From Singulisphaera sp. GP187 (GTDB taxonomy: Bacteria; Planctomycetota; Planctomycetia; Gemmatales; Gemmataceae): a DNA stretch of 58,507 nt. Under the pieces are notes generated by a model, which was given only the letters and a program-made list of their open reading frames with translations, searched no databases and had not been told where the DNA came from. Made by a program: the position numbers and the translations under genes. How positions within the stretch are numbered: the first letter of the stretch is position 1; each line of letters starts with the position of its first letter. The stretch lies in NCBI GenBank assembly GCA_945905925.1, contig CAMDQN010000025.1, positions 1 to 58,507 on the forward strand. Reading direction: 5' to 3'. Shown here piece after piece: positions 1 through 8,403 of the stretch.

Positions 1-72
1 GTGCCGATCGGGATGCTCCTCGCCGCCGACGCACGCCCAACACTGACACTGGTGAATCGTGATGTCAGCCAT
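1..72 (-). CDS. N-terminus of a putative transposase (ISAzo13-like), cut by window edge
   Basis: An open frame starts at the ATG complementary to 70-72 and runs off the left end after 24 codons. A GGGAG ribosome binding site lies 8 bases upstream. The peptide begins MADITIHQCQCWACVGG and continues with EEHPDRH. This Cys-rich start followed by an HPDR stretch resembles, from memory, the N-termini of ISAzo13-type transposases common in Gemmata genomes. Only the first residues are visible, so the family call is tentative. It reads out of the window, so neither its completeness nor the far element end can be judged. Confidence 0.42.
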   Translation of the reverse strand, partial: MADITIHQCQCWACVGGEEHPDRH

Positions 73-380
73 AACAGGCACTCCCGTAAATCGACTCCTC
101 CTGCCAATGGCAAATTACGGAAAACACGATCTTATTCATTGGCCCCTCCTAAGGAGTGCTGTCCTACAAGATCGCTCAATACCTCCAGATCCGACCCGAA
201 TAGCAACTGGTCGTTCCTGCGGCTGTCGTTGAACGCGGGGCGTGCCGTGTCGCTTGTGAAGTCACACCGCACCTCCGGGCGCACGGCGAAGTTATCGTTC
301 TCGCGACCCACAAGCATGTCCCACCGTTTACCAAACCCGCGTGTACTTTCCGCCGCGTGCGGCTTCGCGAGCGGCGTCTA
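73..380. other. Intergenic region with no convincing gene
   Basis: This stretch separates the putative transposase start from the end of the VWA gene. A reverse-strand frame at 132-317 could encode 61 residues starting MLVGRENDNF, but it has no recognisable domain and no clear codon bias. If the left-edge gene is a transposase, one element end should lie in the first part of this stretch. No inverted repeat was identified. Confidence 0.4.
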
Positions 381-2903
381 CTAAATCATGCCCCAGAGTC
401 GGCGCAGCCCCCACTCCGCGCCGAGGAGCGTTGTGAACACCACCAGCCACAGGGGCAGGAACCCGCGCGACCGGTTCCGGTGCCAGTCGGGGTAGTACCG
501 GGGCTTCTTGCCCAAGTCCGGCGGAACCTCCGCTTTCAGTTCCTTCAGGAAGATCGGCAGGTCCGTGAGCAGCAGCGCCTTGCCGCCGTTCGGGACCGAG
601 AGCCGCGACAGGAACTCCGGGTCCGCGTTCACCCTGAGCATCTCGTCGGAGATATCAGGAATCGCGATGAACTTCGCCGTGGCGTGGTGCATCTTCGGTG
701 CGCCGTCAGCGTTTAACTCGGGCGTGCCGTCGGGCTTCTTCGCGGGGCTGGTGACAGAAACGAAGTACTCGCCTGGCGCCGGCGGGCGGAACAGAATCTT
801 CCGCCCGTCCTTGTCCGAGAGGACGGTCTGCGTGCTGGCCTTCTTCTCGTCTTCGGGCTTCGGTTCGAGCTGACCGGGATTGAGCGGCATCACCCGCACG
901 GTGAGCGGCGCGCTCGGGTCGTCGGTGCCGTCGGGTTTCTTCACGCCCACGCGAACGAGTTGCTCCGCTGTCACCTTCAGTTGCCGCGACTGCGGGCGCG
1001 CGTAAGCCTGGCCTTCCTCTTCGTCCTGGTACGCGAGCCACAGTACGCACTGGCGCCAGAATCGCTCGTGCATGTCGATGCCGTCTTTTTCCTTCGGTTG
1101 ACCGAGGCTGCGCCAGAGGTACGTGTCGAACGCGCCGAACGCGAGCCACCGGCCCTTGTTCGCGTCACCACGCTGCGAACCGACCAGAAGCGGCTCGTGA
1201 ATCGCCGCGTCGAACTCGGTGCCGGCTGCGAGCGCCTTCGGGTCGTTCGGCGAGAGTGTTTTGTTGTCCGGGTCGAGGCGCGCGGTCCACGCGAAGACGG
1301 TGTCGAGTTTGCCCGGCCGCAGCGCGAGTTTACTGTGACCGTTGAGCAACATTCCGGTGCGGAAGTTGTTCATCTGGTCCCACGACGCTTTCGATAGGTT
1401 GCCGCCTTTCGGCGCCGGTTCGCCGGCTTTCGGTGCGGCCGGCTTGGGCACCAACTTGAACATCTTGTTCAAACCGTTTGGGTTCGGCACCGCGGGGAAG
1501 AACACGAGCGGGTCGCCTCGCGGGCTGAGGCTGTCCACGATCGGCCCGCCGGCGATCGGCAGTAAGTCGTTCGGGATGCCGTTGTAAGCGTACTCGCCGC
1601 CGAGGAACATCACGCCCACGCCCTTTGAAGTGGTGAGTTTCGTGAGGTCCGCGAGGAAGTTCGGCGCGGCCCGGTTCAGCGTGCCGGCGCCCACGTTCCC
1701 GATGATGACCACGTCGTAGGCTTGCGCTTCGAGATTCAACAGGTCGCGTGCGTCCTGCGAAACGGTTTGATCGGCTTGAAGAATGACCTCGTACAAGTCG
1801 AACCGCTTTTCGCTGCGGAGCGCGTCGCGGAGGAACGTCTGCTCCCAGCGGAGCTGATCCACGATGAGGACGCGAACGCCTTCCTTGAGCACCGTGAGGT
1901 ACGTTTCGGACCAGTTATTCAGCGGCGACAGTTCGCCCGGCAGCGGTTCGAGCTTCCCGTCCTTCTCGATGCCGACTTGCACCTTCACCTTGATCTCGCC
2001 CTTCTTGTCGGGCATCTTCAGGGGCATCTTCAATTCGTTGCCGCGCTCGCGTTCGAGCGTGAACTCTTCGGTGTGCTTCGGGTCGTCGTCGATGAACACG
2101 CGAGCGGTGACTCGCGCACCGGCGAAGTTGTACGCGTTCACTTTCGCGGTGACGGTCACCTCGCCCTTGATGAATGCGGGAGACGGGTTGCACTCCACGC
2201 TCGTCACGACGACGTCCTTCACGCCCTCGACAGAACTCTCTTTACCGACCAGGAACGTGTGGACCGGCACGCCGCGACGGCCCCAGCGGGCGGCTTCGGA
2301 GGTCGCGGTGAATGTCTCGCCGTTGTCGATACCGTCGCCGACGATGACCACCGCGCGAACGCGTTCGGCTTGCCACCGTTCGTAGGTCTTGTTGAGCGGG
2401 GTGCCGTAGTCAGACCGTTTGGCGTCGAAAGCGGTCGTGAGGTCGTAGCGACTGGTGGCCTCGTTGAAGTCCGGCGGGCCGAACTTGTACAGCACGACGC
2501 TGATGCCTTGTTCCGTGAGTAACTCGTCGAACATCGGCTGACACTTCTCGATCATCTTGCGCACCGCGTCGGCGCGCGCCTGCCCGCCGATTTCGTCCTT
2601 CACTGTCATGCTTTCGGACACATCGACGTAGACGAGCAGCACGGACGGTTGCTTCGGGTTCTCGTTCACGCCGACGCTCGGTCGGGTCGCGGTGATGAGC
2701 ACGACAATCAGTGCGAGGATGCGCAACGTCAGGATGATGAAGATGCGCCGCCGCGTGGCCTGCGGGTGCCCGAAGTACGTCCAGATGGTGAAGATGACGA
2801 GGAGCGCCGCGACCACACCGAGCGCCGGGAGGCCGAGCGGATAAACCGACCACGGGTACGCGGGCCGCGTCGAGAAGAAGTAGTCGCTCATTTGCGCTAT
2901 CAT
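381..2903 (-). CDS. VWA-domain, glutamine amidotransferase-like membrane protein
   Basis: The 840-residue protein has two membrane segments near the N-terminus (about 23-44 and 53-73). A von Willebrand factor A domain follows, with the metal-site motif DVSES (D94, S96, S98). A second half contains a VLIVDQLRWEQTFLR segment like the class I glutamine amidotransferase fold seen in planctomycete BatA-like proteins, and a last membrane segment sits at the extreme C-terminus. The layout places the VWA and amidotransferase-like parts in the periplasm. Such proteins often sit with MoxR/Bat aerotolerance genes, but none is adjacent here, and the role is unknown. The start may instead be the in-frame ATG four codons in (position 2891), giving MSDYFFST. 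The next gene upstream, a kinase, points the same way but is separated by a palindrome. Confidence 0.85.
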   Translation of the reverse strand: MIAQMSDYFFSTRPAYPWSVYPLGLPALGVVAALLVIFTIWTYFGHPQATRRRIFIILTLRILALIVVLITATRPSVGVNENPKQPSVLLVYVDVSESMTVKDEIGGQARADAVRKMIEKCQPMFDELLTEQGISVVLYKFGPPDFNEATSRYDLTTAFDAKRSDYGTPLNKTYERWQAERVRAVVIVGDGIDNGETFTATSEAARWGRRGVPVHTFLVGKESSVEGVKDVVVTSVECNPSPAFIKGEVTVTAKVNAYNFAGARVTARVFIDDDPKHTEEFTLERERGNELKMPLKMPDKKGEIKVKVQVGIEKDGKLEPLPGELSPLNNWSETYLTVLKEGVRVLIVDQLRWEQTFLRDALRSEKRFDLYEVILQADQTVSQDARDLLNLEAQAYDVVIIGNVGAGTLNRAAPNFLADLTKLTTSKGVGVMFLGGEYAYNGIPNDLLPIAGGPIVDSLSPRGDPLVFFPAVPNPNGLNKMFKLVPKPAAPKAGEPAPKGGNLSKASWDQMNNFRTGMLLNGHSKLALRPGKLDTVFAWTARLDPDNKTLSPNDPKALAAGTEFDAAIHEPLLVGSQRGDANKGRWLAFGAFDTYLWRSLGQPKEKDGIDMHERFWRQCVLWLAYQDEEEGQAYARPQSRQLKVTAEQLVRVGVKKPDGTDDPSAPLTVRVMPLNPGQLEPKPEDEKKASTQTVLSDKDGRKILFRPPAPGEYFVSVTSPAKKPDGTPELNADGAPKMHHATAKFIAIPDISDEMLRVNADPEFLSRLSVPNGGKALLLTDLPIFLKELKAEVPPDLGKKPRYYPDWHRNRSRGFLPLWLVVFTTLLGAEWGLRRLWGMI

Positions 2904-2937
2904 ATCCGCGCGCCGGAGATGCTGGAAGAATCCCCGA

Positions 2938-3018
2938 AAGAGAAGGGGAGAAGGGGAGAAAGGGAGAATAAGATAATGCCCTTGCGCCCTTGTCTTCCTC
3001 TCCCTTTCACCGCTTCTC
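2938..3018. repeat. Imperfect GA-rich/CT-rich inverted repeat
   Basis: A purine-rich arm of repeated GGGAGAA-type units is followed about 20 bases later by a CT-rich complementary arm, ending at the stop codon of the kinase gene. It can fold into an imperfect hairpin between two reverse-strand genes and may end kinase transcription. Confidence 0.5.
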
Positions 3019-4662
3019 TTAATCTTTCTTCCCGACGCGGGGCGGGGAGCGGAGTTGTTCCAGCGCGGCGGGTTCGAGTTTGGTCTTGTTGAGGTTCGCG
3101 GCGTTGCGGTTGAGCGCGTCCGAAACGGCGTAGCTCAGGTCCGGGTAGCGGAGCAGGGTCCAGCTCACGGTGACGACCGAGCGATCCACCTTCGGCACGC
3201 CAGGACCACCGAACTTCGGGGGTTGTTCCTGCACCACGTCGAGGAACAACCTGTTCGACGGCTCGGGCTTGTTCTCGTGCGCGAGTACCACAGCGAGACC
3301 GAGGCGCCCGGTGACGCTGGCGGCGCGGGCCGCGACCAGGTCGCGCCACTCCTTCTCGCGACCCTTTAGCTTCTCGAACCGGTCGTTGGCCTCCGGCAGA
3401 CGTCGCTCTTTCGTGTAGAGCAACCCCAACTCGATCGACGCCTTGATCGCGTCGTCGGGCTTCGTGCCCTCGGTGTTGAGAACCAGGATCAACTCGCGCT
3501 CGCGCGTCGTGTTGAGTTTGTCCGGGGATCGCACGTCGGGCAGTCCCGGTGCGGGTTCCACGGGGGTCGGGTTCGCGTGTGGGGCCGGCTGGTGCAGAAC
3601 CATGGCAAGTACCACGCCGCCGAAGGTTGCGACCAGGCACGCGAACGCGACCAGCAGCCACAACGCCCACTGCACACGCGGTGTGGCCAGGGGCGTCGCG
3701 CTGGACTTGGTCAGCCCGAGTGCCGTCTCGCTGGTGGCTGGTCGCGGTTTCCCGTTTTCTTGCGTCAGCGCGAGATTCGCAGGAGTGAGCGCCAACCCGT
3801 CACGCACCTTCAGCAGGTCGCGGAGCACGTCGCGCGCGGACTGATACCGGTCGTCCGCGTTCTTTGCCATCATCTTGTGAACCATGCCGCACAGGTCGGC
3901 CGGCAGATCGGGTCGCAGGTCCGAGAGCATCCGTGGTTGCTCTTGCACATGCTTGAGCGCCACTTCGAACGCGGACACCCCGCGGAACGGCGGTTCCCCC
4001 GCGAGCAGGTGGTAGCACGTCACGCCGAACGAGTAGATGTCGCTGCGGTTATCGACGGCATGCCCCTGCACTTGTTCCGGCGACATGTACAGCGGCGTGC
4101 CGAGCGTGACACCGCTCTGCGTGAGGTTCGTGGGCGGCGTTTCCCCCGCGAAGAACCGGCTCAGCCCGAAGTCGGTGACTTTGACTTCGACCTTCTTCGT
4201 CACCAGGATGTTTTCCGGCTTGATGTCGCGGTGAACGATGCCCTGGTCGTGGGCCTTCTGGAGCGCGAGCGCGACCTGGCGCATGACGCTGAGCGTGATC
4301 GGCAAATCGGGCGGCCCTTTGCGGACCATGTAGTCGCGCAGGTTGCGCCCTTCGACGAACTCCAGTACCATGTAGCGCAGACCGTCGGTTTCGCCGATCT
4401 GGTGGATGTGAACGATGTTCGGGTGGTTGAGCTTCGCAACGGCCTGTGCTTCGGCCTGGAACCGCGCAAGTGCGGTAAAGTTCGCGTTCAGTTCGCCGCG
4501 GAGCAGTTTGAGGGCGACTTCGCGCTTGAGGGAGGTTTGGCGGGCGAGGTAGACTTGGCCCATGCCACCGGCGCCGATCTTGCGCAGGATGTGAAAATCG
4601 CCCAGCGTGCGGCCGGTTAAGTCCGGCTGCGGCGGTGCAGTTTGCGGCTGGGTATCCGGCAT
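3019..4662 (-). CDS. Membrane-anchored Ser/Thr protein kinase (Hanks type)
   Basis: This 547-residue protein has a complete kinase domain at about residues 22-285: a glycine-rich loop GAGGMGQVYLA, invariant Lys in VALKLL (K52), the helix-C Glu (E71), catalytic HRDIKPEN (144-151), DFG (164-166) and SPE in the activation segment. All catalytic residues are present, so activity is expected. A linker and one membrane segment (about 331-355) follow, then a C-terminal region of about 190 residues outside the cytoplasm. That part is helical and TPR-like in feel but has no domain I can name. Planctomycetes carry many such kinases; the substrate is unknown. The ATG at 4662 gives a typical short Pro-rich leader before the kinase domain. 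Confidence 0.93.
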   Translation of the reverse strand: MPDTQPQTAPPQPDLTGRTLGDFHILRKIGAGGMGQVYLARQTSLKREVALKLLRGELNANFTALARFQAEAQAVAKLNHPNIVHIHQIGETDGLRYMVLEFVEGRNLRDYMVRKGPPDLPITLSVMRQVALALQKAHDQGIVHRDIKPENILVTKKVEVKVTDFGLSRFFAGETPPTNLTQSGVTLGTPLYMSPEQVQGHAVDNRSDIYSFGVTCYHLLAGEPPFRGVSAFEVALKHVQEQPRMLSDLRPDLPADLCGMVHKMMAKNADDRYQSARDVLRDLLKVRDGLALTPANLALTQENGKPRPATSETALGLTKSSATPLATPRVQWALWLLVAFACLVATFGGVVLAMVLHQPAPHANPTPVEPAPGLPDVRSPDKLNTTRERELILVLNTEGTKPDDAIKASIELGLLYTKERRLPEANDRFEKLKGREKEWRDLVAARAASVTGRLGLAVVLAHENKPEPSNRLFLDVVQEQPPKFGGPGVPKVDRSVVTVSWTLLRYPDLSYAVSDALNRNAANLNKTKLEPAALEQLRSPPRVGKKD

Positions 4663-5039
4663 CGTCCGGCTCCGCGGAGTGTTCAGGGAGACCGCCGGGT
4701 GAGATACTAAACGAAACGAGACGCTCCCCCGCGACCGCTCCGGGCCGATACAGGGGAACGCGAGGCAGGAGGTACCTCGGTTATCTTATCCGATCGCGAG
4801 GGAAGAACCTACCCCCCCTAACCATCTCGAAAGGGAAGGGGGGGAGAAACACGTCGCTTGCGTGAGCAACTCGCGGCTTGGCGAGTTGCGTTTCCGAAAC
4901 GCTCGCCAAGCCGCGAGCTGCTCTTATCTCCTTCCCTAACAGGGGTTGTGGGTAGGTTCCCCCAACCTACGGAACTTCTGGTGCGCCGCGGGTATAATCA
5001 TCGGAATCCAGTTCGCAACCTCGTCCGACGGAGAACCCC
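4663..5039. other. Divergent intergenic region filled by a large inverted repeat
   Basis: The 377 bases lie between the divergent kinase and LRR genes. The centre is occupied by the nested inverted repeat at 4806-4959. The remainder must hold both promoters, but no clear sigma70-type box pair was identified. A GGAG motif six bases before the GTG at 5040 supports the LRR start. Confidence 0.5.
4806..4959. repeat. Nested inverted repeat, C-rich/G-rich family
   Basis: The outer arms read AACCTACCCCCCC and GGGTAGGTT, bracketing a C-rich then G-rich run. Inside lies a hairpin with arms around AACTCGCGGCTTGGCGAG (from about 4866) and its complement up to about 4921. It belongs to the same family as the copies near 5741, 8723, 9404, 23086, 27981, 45244 and 48486. 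Confidence 0.7.
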
Positions 5040-5729
5040 GTGCGATTCTTGCTGACCCCGTTCTTAGCGATTGGCCTCGTTTCTGTTGTATTGGCACAAC
5101 CGGCGGACCTCACGCCGACCGCAGACGAACAGAAGGCGATTGACGCGGTCGTGAAGGCCGGTGGTAAGGCCGAGATCGACCCGAAACTGCCGGCTGCGGC
5201 CCGCGTCTCCGCGAAGTTCGAGAACGGGACCGACGCCGCGCTGCTTGCTTTGAAGAAGTCCCCGCAGATTGGCTCGGTCGATGCGTACGACGGCACGAAA
5301 TGCACCGAGAAAGGGTTCGTGGCACTCAAGGATTTGCCTCACCTGCGGCGCCTGATCCTCGGCAAATCGGTGATGACCGCGCTCCGCGTGAACGCGATCT
5401 CGCAGTGCAAGGAACTGCGCGACCTGCGCCTCCCCGAGGCCGGGTTGAGCGACGCGGAACTCGTGTACCTGAAAAAACTCACCCTCCTCGAATCGTTCGA
5501 CGCGACCGACAACCCGCAGCTCACCGACAAGAGCATGGCCACGCTCAAGACGCTGGACCGGCTTCAGTCGCTGTACCTGGCCAAGACCGGGATCACCGAC
5601 AAGGGGCTAATGGAGTTGAAGGTGCTGGACGGACTGCGCACCCTCTACGTCGGCTCAACGAAGGTGACCGCGGACGCGGCTGAGAAGTTCACCGACGAGA
5701 TGCCAAACCTACGCGTGATTCGGCGGTGA
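5040..5729 (+). CDS. Secreted leucine-rich-repeat protein
   Basis: The start is GTG, supported by GGAG six bases upstream, and gives a clear signal peptide (MRFLLTPFLAIGLVSVVLAQ) with likely cleavage after ALA/LAQ. The mature part of about 210 residues carries leucine-rich repeats of roughly 24 residues with the consensus L..L..L..L.L..T.ITD.GL, best seen in the second half (LTDKSMATLKTLDRLQSLYL, then ITDKGLMELKVLDGLRTLYV). This resembles the bacterial RNI/LRR repeats abundant in planctomycete exported proteins, usually ascribed to protein-protein binding. No enzymatic motif is visible. A palindromic repeat follows within about 15 bases of the stop. Confidence 0.82.
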   Translation: MRFLLTPFLAIGLVSVVLAQPADLTPTADEQKAIDAVVKAGGKAEIDPKLPAAARVSAKFENGTDAALLALKKSPQIGSVDAYDGTKCTEKGFVALKDLPHLRRLILGKSVMTALRVNAISQCKELRDLRLPEAGLSDAELVYLKKLTLLESFDATDNPQLTDKSMATLKTLDRLQSLYLAKTGITDKGLMELKVLDGLRTLYVGSTKVTADAAEKFTDEMPNLRVIRR

Positions 5730-5740
5730 GGGCAGACCCA

Positions 5741-5828
5741 CCCCCTCCCTGTAGAGGGGAGTAAGACATTCGCGCTGCGATGGCGTTCGACCGCGCCACT
5801 CTTTCTCCCCCTATGCAGGGAGGGGGAG
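5741..5828. repeat. Inverted repeat, C-rich/G-rich family
   Basis: The left half CCCCCTCCCTGTAGAGGGGA and right half TCCCCCTATGCAGGGAGGGG form a stem-loop just after the LRR gene, and each half is also a small palindrome. The spacer includes CGCGCTGCGATGGCGTTC. It may act as a terminator. Confidence 0.6.
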
Positions 5829-5880
5829 CTTCGCGCGAAAGATTCTCCCCAACTCGCCCGTAAGTTCGGGGAGGTGCCGC

Positions 5881-6451
5881 ATGACGACTCCCGCATCGCC
5901 GCCCCGACCCGCCAGGTTCGCCGCCGATGTCGCGAAGTCGCTCGCACTTTCGGGCGCGGCGAAATCGCTGCTCACTCCGACACACACACCGCGAGAGTTC
6001 TTCGACGCACTCAAGGCGCACCCGGCGATGGCCGAAGACGCAATCCGCTTCCTGGCCGCGGCGCTCCCGAAGCGCGAAGCGGTGTGGTGGGCGCTCGCGT
6101 GCGTGCGCTCCGCATTTCCGAAGCCGTTGCCGGAAGCGGCAAAGGCGATTGCCACCGCAGACGCGTGGGTGAAGGAACCGACGGAGATGAACCGGCGCGT
6201 GCGGCGACGCGGCTTCCGCCGCAGACTACGGCACCGCCCCGGGCTGTCTGGCCGCGTCCGCGTTCTGGTCGGGCGGCAGTCTCGCGCCGCCGCACCTCGC
6301 CGCAGTCCCGCCACGCGACGACCTCACCGCGATGGCCGCGAGCGCCGCCGTGCTGCTCGCGGCAGTTGTCGATGTGGATCACATCCCCGCCAACCACGCG
6401 AAGTTCGTCTCGCTGGGGGCTGACATCGCATCCGGCAAATCGCGACTGTAG
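5881..6451 (+). pseudogene. Frameshifted hypothetical gene (DUF6931-like, tentative)
   Basis: Frame 1 from the ATG at 5881 encodes a coherent start (MTTPASPPRPARFAADVAK, then FLAAALPKREAVWWALACVR) to about residue 104. After that the same frame becomes an Arg-rich string typical of a wrong frame. The next frame instead continues sensibly as ADYGTAPGCLAASAFWSGG and SLAPPHLAAVPPRDDLTAMA, ending at the TAG at 6449-6451. The switch falls in the CGGCGCGTGCGG stretch at about 6193-6203, where losing one GC dinucleotide from a CGCGCG run would explain it. The intact product would be about 190 residues. The KREAVWWALACVR and AFWSGGS blocks recall, from memory, planctomycete DUF6931-type proteins of unknown role. 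It is either a real pseudogene or an assembly error. Confidence 0.7.
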
Positions 6452-6550
6452 CTCGCGTGCTGATGAGAAACCCCCCGTCGCGCGATTGAGCCGCGCGCCC
6501 GGTCCGTGTACGATGGACACATTCCACCCAACGACGCGGAAGCACGACCC

Positions 6551-7522
6551 ATGTCACGCACGCCACTCGCTCTTCTCGTCGCGCTGTGCGTTGGCCCCAC
6601 CGCATTCGCCGCGAACACCGCCGGCACGCTTCAGGTGCCCGTCGATGCCGAGAAGTCGCCGGTCGTTGAAGGCTACCGCTTCAAAGAAGCCTACAAGGGC
6701 GATTACAAACTCACGGACCGCTACAACCTGCGGAACAGCGGCGTCGCGGTGTACGACCTCACGTTCCCGTCGCCGCTCACCACCGACATCACCGAGAACA
6801 ACACCGTCCACGCGGAATACTTCGTTCCAAAGGGACCTGGTAAGTTTCCCGCCGTGGTCGTTCTCGACATCATGCAAGGGAACCAGATGATCGCGCGCGC
6901 CGAGGCGATGTGGCTGGCGCAAAACGGGGTCGCATCGCTCGTGGTGTTGCTCCCGCACTACAATCAGCGACGTGCGCCCAATAGCAAGGTGAAACTCATT
7001 TCGGCCGATCTCACGCGAACGCTCGAAGGAATCCGGCAAGGCGTACTCGATTGCCGTTGCGCAATCGCGTGGCTCGCCGCTCGCCCGGAAGTGAACGCCG
7101 ACAACCTCGGGATGATCGGCACGAGTTTGGGGAGTTTCTTCACCGGCATCACGGCCGCGAACGAGCCACGCATCAAGAACGTGTGCATGATCCTCGGCGG
7201 CGGCGGGTTGGTCGATGCCTACTACGACCACCCGAAGGCGAAGGACGTGACGAAGGTACTCGACGCGATAGGCGGCAAGTTCATCGTGAAGCGGCTCATC
7301 GCCCCGGTGGACCCGATCACCTACGCGGAGCAACTGAAGGGCAAGAATCTGCTGATGATCGCGGCGAAGGACGACGAGATCGTCCCACCGAAGGCCGCGA
7401 GCGCGCTGTGGGAGGTAACCGGCAAACAGCGGATCGTCTGGCTCGACGCGGGGCACATCACCGCCGGGTTGTACACCATGACCATGCTGCGAGAGATCCG
7501 CGGTCACTTCCAGGCGAAGTAG
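6551..7522 (+). CDS. Secreted alpha/beta hydrolase (dienelactone hydrolase-like)
   Basis: The ATG at 6551 gives a good signal peptide (MSRTPLALLVALCVGPTAFA); an upstream in-frame ATG at 6506 would bury it. The 323-residue product has the nucleophile elbow GMIGTSLGS with S192, an acidic residue in AAKDDEIVPP (D274/D275) and His in DAGHITAGLY (H302). It therefore has a complete Ser-Asp-His triad in the order expected for the fold. The segment FPAVVVLDIMQGN contains the first strand. It resembles prolyl-oligopeptidase or dienelactone-type esterases exported by planctomycetes; the substrate cannot be inferred. The frameshifted gene lies upstream and the DUF350 operon follows about 100 bases later. 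Confidence 0.85.
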   Translation: MSRTPLALLVALCVGPTAFAANTAGTLQVPVDAEKSPVVEGYRFKEAYKGDYKLTDRYNLRNSGVAVYDLTFPSPLTTDITENNTVHAEYFVPKGPGKFPAVVVLDIMQGNQMIARAEAMWLAQNGVASLVVLLPHYNQRRAPNSKVKLISADLTRTLEGIRQGVLDCRCAIAWLAARPEVNADNLGMIGTSLGSFFTGITAANEPRIKNVCMILGGGGLVDAYYDHPKAKDVTKVLDAIGGKFIVKRLIAPVDPITYAEQLKGKNLLMIAAKDDEIVPPKAASALWEVTGKQRIVWLDAGHITAGLYTMTMLREIRGHFQAK

Positions 7523-7625
7523 CGCGAAGGCCGACGAATCTCGAAAATGACACGGGCTATTCCGCATCGGTAACCGTACAGTGACGCCCGTTCGCTGGTC
7601 CGGTTCTCACGTCCACGGTGCAACT

Positions 7626-7865
7626 ATGATGTTGTTCGCGGAACACTGGAACGCCGAGGCGTTCGGTTACTCACTCCTCGCGGCGGCCGTTTTCGGGCTG
7701 CTCGGCATCGCGCTGCTCGCGCTCGGCTTCAAGGTGTTCGAGTGGATCACTCCGAAACTCCACGTCGAAGAGGAGTTGGGCAAGGGGAACGTCGCGGTCG
7801 GCGTCATGGTCGCCGCAGTGATCCTCGGTGTCAGTTTGATCGTGGTCCGGGCTATTGGTGGTTAA
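7626..7865 (+). CDS. DUF350 small membrane protein
   Basis: This 79-residue protein starts at the first of two adjacent ATGs. It has two hydrophobic helices: YSLLAAAVFGLLGIALLALG near the start and VAVGVMVAAVILGVSLIVVR at the end. They are joined by a short polar stretch, WITPKLHVEEELGKGNVA. The PKLHVEEELGKGNVAVG stretch is typical of DUF350, a family of small inner-membrane proteins of unknown function. Full-length family members usually repeat this unit; this one is a single unit. It leads a tight gene set: the lipoprotein gene begins 4 bases after its stop and the P-II-like gene follows. Confidence 0.8.
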   Translation: MMLFAEHWNAEAFGYSLLAAAVFGLLGIALLALGFKVFEWITPKLHVEEELGKGNVAVGVMVAAVILGVSLIVVRAIGG

Positions 7866-7869
7866 CTCC

Positions 7870-8388
7870 ATGCGCAAGTCGCGCGCGATTACTCTCGCGG
7901 TGCTGGCCGGGTGGACACTCACCGGCTGCTGCATCACGTCGCTCGGGTGCGGCAAACGCGGTTCGTCGACCGGACCACGGTACGAGCCGCCGGACCACAC
8001 CTGGTACGACGCGGACGGGAACAAGATCACCGAGAAGTGGAAGACCGACGAACAAGGCAACCGCGTCCTCGACGAACAAGGGCGCCCGATCCCGGAACCG
8101 GGCGTTCCTTACGACCGCCTCCACCGCCCGTGGGTCCACACCAACGGCGTCTGGTCGCCGCTCCCGATACTGATCGCGCACAGTTTGTCCTCCGGTTCGC
8201 GGTCGAGTTCGTGGTTCAGTGGCGGTTCGGGCTACCGCACAAGCGGCACCACCACAACGTACCGCTCCGGCACTGGGAGCGGATCGACTTCGATCGGCTC
8301 GTCTTCGGCGGCTCCTTCGGGGTCGTCTATCAGTCGCGGCGGCTTCGGCAGCACCGGGTCTTCGTCTAGCAGTAGCAGTAGTTCGTGA
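7870..8388 (+). CDS. Ser/Gly-rich lipoprotein, unknown function
   Basis: The start at 7870 gives MRKSRAITLAVLAGWTLTGC, a lipoprotein signal peptide with the lipobox LTGC. The mature part has a short polar domain (YEPPDHTWYDADGNKI, LDEQGRPIPEPGVPYDRLHR) and then a low-complexity tail of Ser, Gly and Thr that ends in a run of nine serines. The tail contains SISRGGFGSTG, like the surface-exposed flexible tails of membrane-anchored proteins. No known domain was recognised. A start at 7855 would overlap DUF350, but 7870 fits the signal peptide better. The gene is sandwiched between DUF350 and the P-II-like gene, which suggests co-expression of the three. Confidence 0.75.
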   Translation: MRKSRAITLAVLAGWTLTGCCITSLGCGKRGSSTGPRYEPPDHTWYDADGNKITEKWKTDEQGNRVLDEQGRPIPEPGVPYDRLHRPWVHTNGVWSPLPILIAHSLSSGSRSSSWFSGGSGYRTSGTTTTYRSGTGSGSTSIGSSSAAPSGSSISRGGFGSTGSSSSSSSSS

Positions 8389-8403
8389 CGGGTGTTCCCT
8401 TCA

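Noticed and set aside
6506-6550. Upstream start for the alpha/beta hydrolase
   Set aside because: It would place 15 residues before a clear signal peptide; the ATG at 6551 is better.
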